Positions 62,391 to 64,000 of a stretch of 64,000 bases of DNA are shown here, piece after piece. Each line of letters starts with the position of its first letter. Within the stretch, counting starts at the first letter, position 1. The stretch comes from JBJMLO01 sp045805265 (GTDB taxonomy: Bacteria; Actinomycetota; UBA4738; JACQTL01). The notes beneath the pieces are model-generated. The model had not been told where the DNA came from. It searched no databases and worked only from the letters and a program-made list of their open reading frames with translations. The stretch covers positions 1 through 64,000 of the forward strand of contig JBJMLO010000006.1 of NCBI GenBank assembly GCA_045805265.1, given 5' to 3'. The translations under genes were made by a program, and so were the position numbers.

Positions 62391-62726
62391 ATGACGATGG
62401 ATTCGCCGAGGCCACCCCCCGAGCCGGGCACGATCGTTCTCGTCTTCGAGGGACGGATCGCCCGCGCCGGCATCCCGGGGCTCTGTGAGCGCGTGCGGGT
62501 CGTGCTCGACGCCTGCGGGCACGAGCTGGTGATCTGCGACGTCGCCGGGGTCGACGACCCCGACGCCGCGACGGTCGACGCTCTGGCCCGGCTGCAGCTC
62601 GTCGCCCGCCGGCTGGGGCGCCGGCTCAGCCTGCGTGACCCCTGCGACGAGCTGCTGGAGCTGCTGGCCCTGACGGGGCTCGACGAGGTCGTACCGGTCG
62701 ACGATCCGCCTACTCGGGACCCGTGA
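62391..62726 (+). CDS. STAS-domain protein
   Basis: A 111-aa protein with the STAS/anti-sigma-factor-antagonist pattern: TIVLVFEGRIARAGIPGLCERVRVVLDACG, then LVICDVAGVDDPDAATVDALARLQLVARRLG, then LLELLALTGLDEVV. The usual phosphorylatable Ser after the aspartate-rich strand is not evident (VDDPDAATVD), so classic SpoIIAA-type regulation is uncertain. ATG 62391 or 62397 is the start. Confidence 0.75.
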   Translation: MTMDSPRPPPEPGTIVLVFEGRIARAGIPGLCERVRVVLDACGHELVICDVAGVDDPDAATVDALARLQLVARRLGRRLSLRDPCDELLELLALTGLDEVVPVDDPPTRDP

Positions 62727-62997
62727 GCTCGAAGGCGCTTCCCGGGCGGAACTTCGGCGCGTACTCCTCGGCGTCCTCGGACCCGGGAACGAACTCCACC
62801 ACGACCGGGCGCCGCTCGAGGGAACGGCCGTCACGCCGGTCGCGGAGCTCGACGGCGAGGTTCGCCCGGTCCCGGTCGAAGAGGCCGAGCCCGTCCCGCG
62901 CGTACACCTCGGTCAGGACCGACGGCGCGATCGCCAGGCGCACCTTCATCCCCTCGGCGTCGACGACGACCTCGACGCGGATCAGCGGCTGACCCAT
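62710..62997 (-). CDS. Small unknown protein
   Basis: ATG 62997 follows AAGGAGA with a three-base spacer. The 95-aa product (MGQPLIRVEVVVDAEGMKVRLAIAP at the start) is strand-rich with a charged central part (YARDGLGLFDRDRANLAVELRDRRDG). No family is recognised. Its 3' end overlaps the STAS gene by 17 bases in a tail-to-tail arrangement. Confidence 0.5.
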   Translation of the reverse strand: MGQPLIRVEVVVDAEGMKVRLAIAPSVLTEVYARDGLGLFDRDRANLAVELRDRRDGRSLERRPVVVEFVPGSEDAEEYAPKFRPGSAFELTGPE

Positions 62998-63049
62998 CGT
63001 TCTCCTTCCGCTCGGGACGGCGCTGGATCGTACGGCAGGGCCGCCGCGT

Positions 63050-64000
63050 TCACCGGGCGCGAGGCGAATTCGGGCGCAGCGCTGACGCAGCGGGCTCGAT
63101 CCGTTCGACCAGTCGCACGTCGTGGGTGCCCGCATCCGGTTGGAGGCACCGGAGCAACCGAACGCCTTCCTCCGTGACCTCGGCCTGCTCGGGTGCGGTC
63201 AGCCGCCGGAACGGCTCGACCCGGAGCGTCGAGCCCTCCTTCTGCCCGGAGTGCACCCGCCACCTGGCGGCGAGGAATCCGTCCACCAGCACGCTGCCCC
63301 AGCCGACCTCCGTCCACTGCGCAGCCCCCACAGGGATGATCCGGGTGCGGTCTTCATGGCCGATCAGCGCATTGTCGTACTCGGGGAGGAACCGGACCGG
63401 CGCCGGCGCCTCCGGGTCGGGGAGCGGGGCCCGCGGCACGTCGAAGAGCTCGCGCCCGCGATCGTCGCGGAACGTTCGGAGCCGAGGGCGAAGCCGCTCG
63501 AATACCTCCCGCATTCCGGGCACCCCCGACCAACTCGTCGCGTCGGCCGGCGTCGCAGGGCCGAACACCGCCAGATATCTCGACACGAGCTCCCCGAGGG
63601 AGGAGCCTGGCTCGTCCGGCCCCGCCCCCAGCCAGCGCTCGAGCGTCGTGACGGCAGGGCGCCCGGAGGTGCGCCACAGCCCGCGCGGCGTGACCTGGAC
63701 GGTCGGGATCAGGAACACCGCGGACGCCAGCGACGAGGCGTCGTGGTCGGGCCACCGCCCGGCGACGGCGTCGGCGAGCTCAGCCCGGGTCCTGGGTCGT
63801 TCCTCCAGCCGCTCACGCAGCAGCCGCAGGACCTCGTCGAACTCCGGACCGATCGCCTCGGCCGCCCGCCGGAAGGCCCGCTGGGCGAAGAACGCCCGCT
63901 CGACAACGGGCTGGAACAGCGGCCGCAGAGCCACCGCGTCCCGGGCGGTCACGAAGTGGAGCGTCCCCCGCAGGAACGTCATCCGGACCGCCTGCCGATC
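63050..64000 (-). CDS. Winged-helix DNA-binding protein, AlkZ/YcaQ-like, partial (N-terminus off window)
   Basis: The frame is open to the right edge of the window and the visible part begins DRQAVRMTFLRGTLHFVTARDAVALR, which is internal in this family; so the true start lies beyond 64000. Downstream stretches include ADAVAGRWPDHDASSLASAVF, VFGPATPADATSWSGVPGMREVFERL and VRFLPEYDNALIGHEDRTRI, matching actinobacterial winged-helix DUF1006 proteins related to AlkZ/YcaQ interstrand crosslink glycosylases. Glycosylase activity is not certain for this subgroup. Confidence 0.78.
   Translation of the reverse strand, partial: DRQAVRMTFLRGTLHFVTARDAVALRPLFQPVVERAFFAQRAFRRAAEAIGPEFDEVLRLLRERLEERPRTRAELADAVAGRWPDHDASSLASAVFLIPTVQVTPRGLWRTSGRPAVTTLERWLGAGPDEPGSSLGELVSRYLAVFGPATPADATSWSGVPGMREVFERLRPRLRTFRDDRGRELFDVPRAPLPDPEAPAPVRFLPEYDNALIGHEDRTRIIPVGAAQWTEVGWGSVLVDGFLAARWRVHSGQKEGSTLRVEPFRRLTAPEQAEVTEEGVRLLRCLQPDAGTHDVRLVERIEPAASALRPNSPRAR

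Overview
The window is GC-rich throughout, uses many GTG and TTG starts, packs genes into overlapping operons, and carries families typical of Actinomycetota: an F420-type (deazaflavin) nitroreductase, a RecQ helicase fused to a phosphoribosyltransferase, and STAS, CopG and PIN proteins. It reads as a chromosomal segment of an uncultured or little-studied actinobacterium. I cannot name the genus from sequence alone. No tRNA, rRNA or CRISPR array was recognised.

Left part (about 0.9-25.6 kb) is a defence island. Its core is a complete class 1 DISARM system on the minus strand, in the order drmD, drmMI, drmA, drmB, drmC, with stop/start overlaps of 4-8 bases. The same transcription direction continues into four more genes: an unrecognised 569-aa protein, a 971-aa double-HKD phospholipase-D-type protein, a GIY-YIG nuclease and a DUF6884-like protein. 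Upstream lie a small unknown gene, a Cys-pair protein, a putative DNA-binding regulator with an inverted-repeat operator, and an HNH plus GIY-YIG nuclease. On the plus strand at the left end is a membrane protein coupled to a PD-(D/E)XK-like protein. The right edge of the island falls inside a recQ-phosphoribosyltransferase gene that has lost its 5' third and also carries an in-frame amber codon.

Middle part (27.3-38.5 kb) holds a DprA-like gene, a small membrane protein, an IS30 element with inverted repeats and a target duplication, and a run of toxin-antitoxin loci. In these loci the antitoxins are mostly intact, while every toxin has a frameshift or lacks a start codon. A NERD protein, a frameshifted reductase, a YdeI/DUF1905 protein and a large secreted beta-propeller plus DUF11 protein complete the segment.

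Right part (38.8-58.6 kb) is one long plus-strand catabolic operon under a GntR/FadR regulator. It encodes a 3-hydroxyisobutyrate-dehydrogenase-like enzyme, E1 alpha, E1 beta and E2 of a 2-oxoacid or acetoin dehydrogenase (no E3 seen), two M24 creatinase/peptidase-fold enzymes, a full branched-chain-type ABC importer with a LivM-LivG fusion, an EamA exporter, an amidohydrolase, a FAD oxidoreductase, a C-C-hydrolase-like alpha/beta hydrolase, an OsmC protein and a lone molybdenum hydroxylase large subunit. The substrate is unknown.

The most striking observation is at 55.8-59.2 kb. An OsmC-family gene and an AhpD-family gene flank the molybdenum hydroxylase. Each has an in-frame TGA exactly where the family has a catalytic cysteine. 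Each TGA is followed, after 13 nt, by a perfect 5-6 bp stem with the loop AGGRT. These are very probably two selenocysteine proteins with bacterial SECIS elements. The window closes with an intact vapBC pair, a membrane GGDEF protein, a His/Lys/Pro-rich repeat protein, a STAS protein, a small unknown protein and a partial winged-helix protein.
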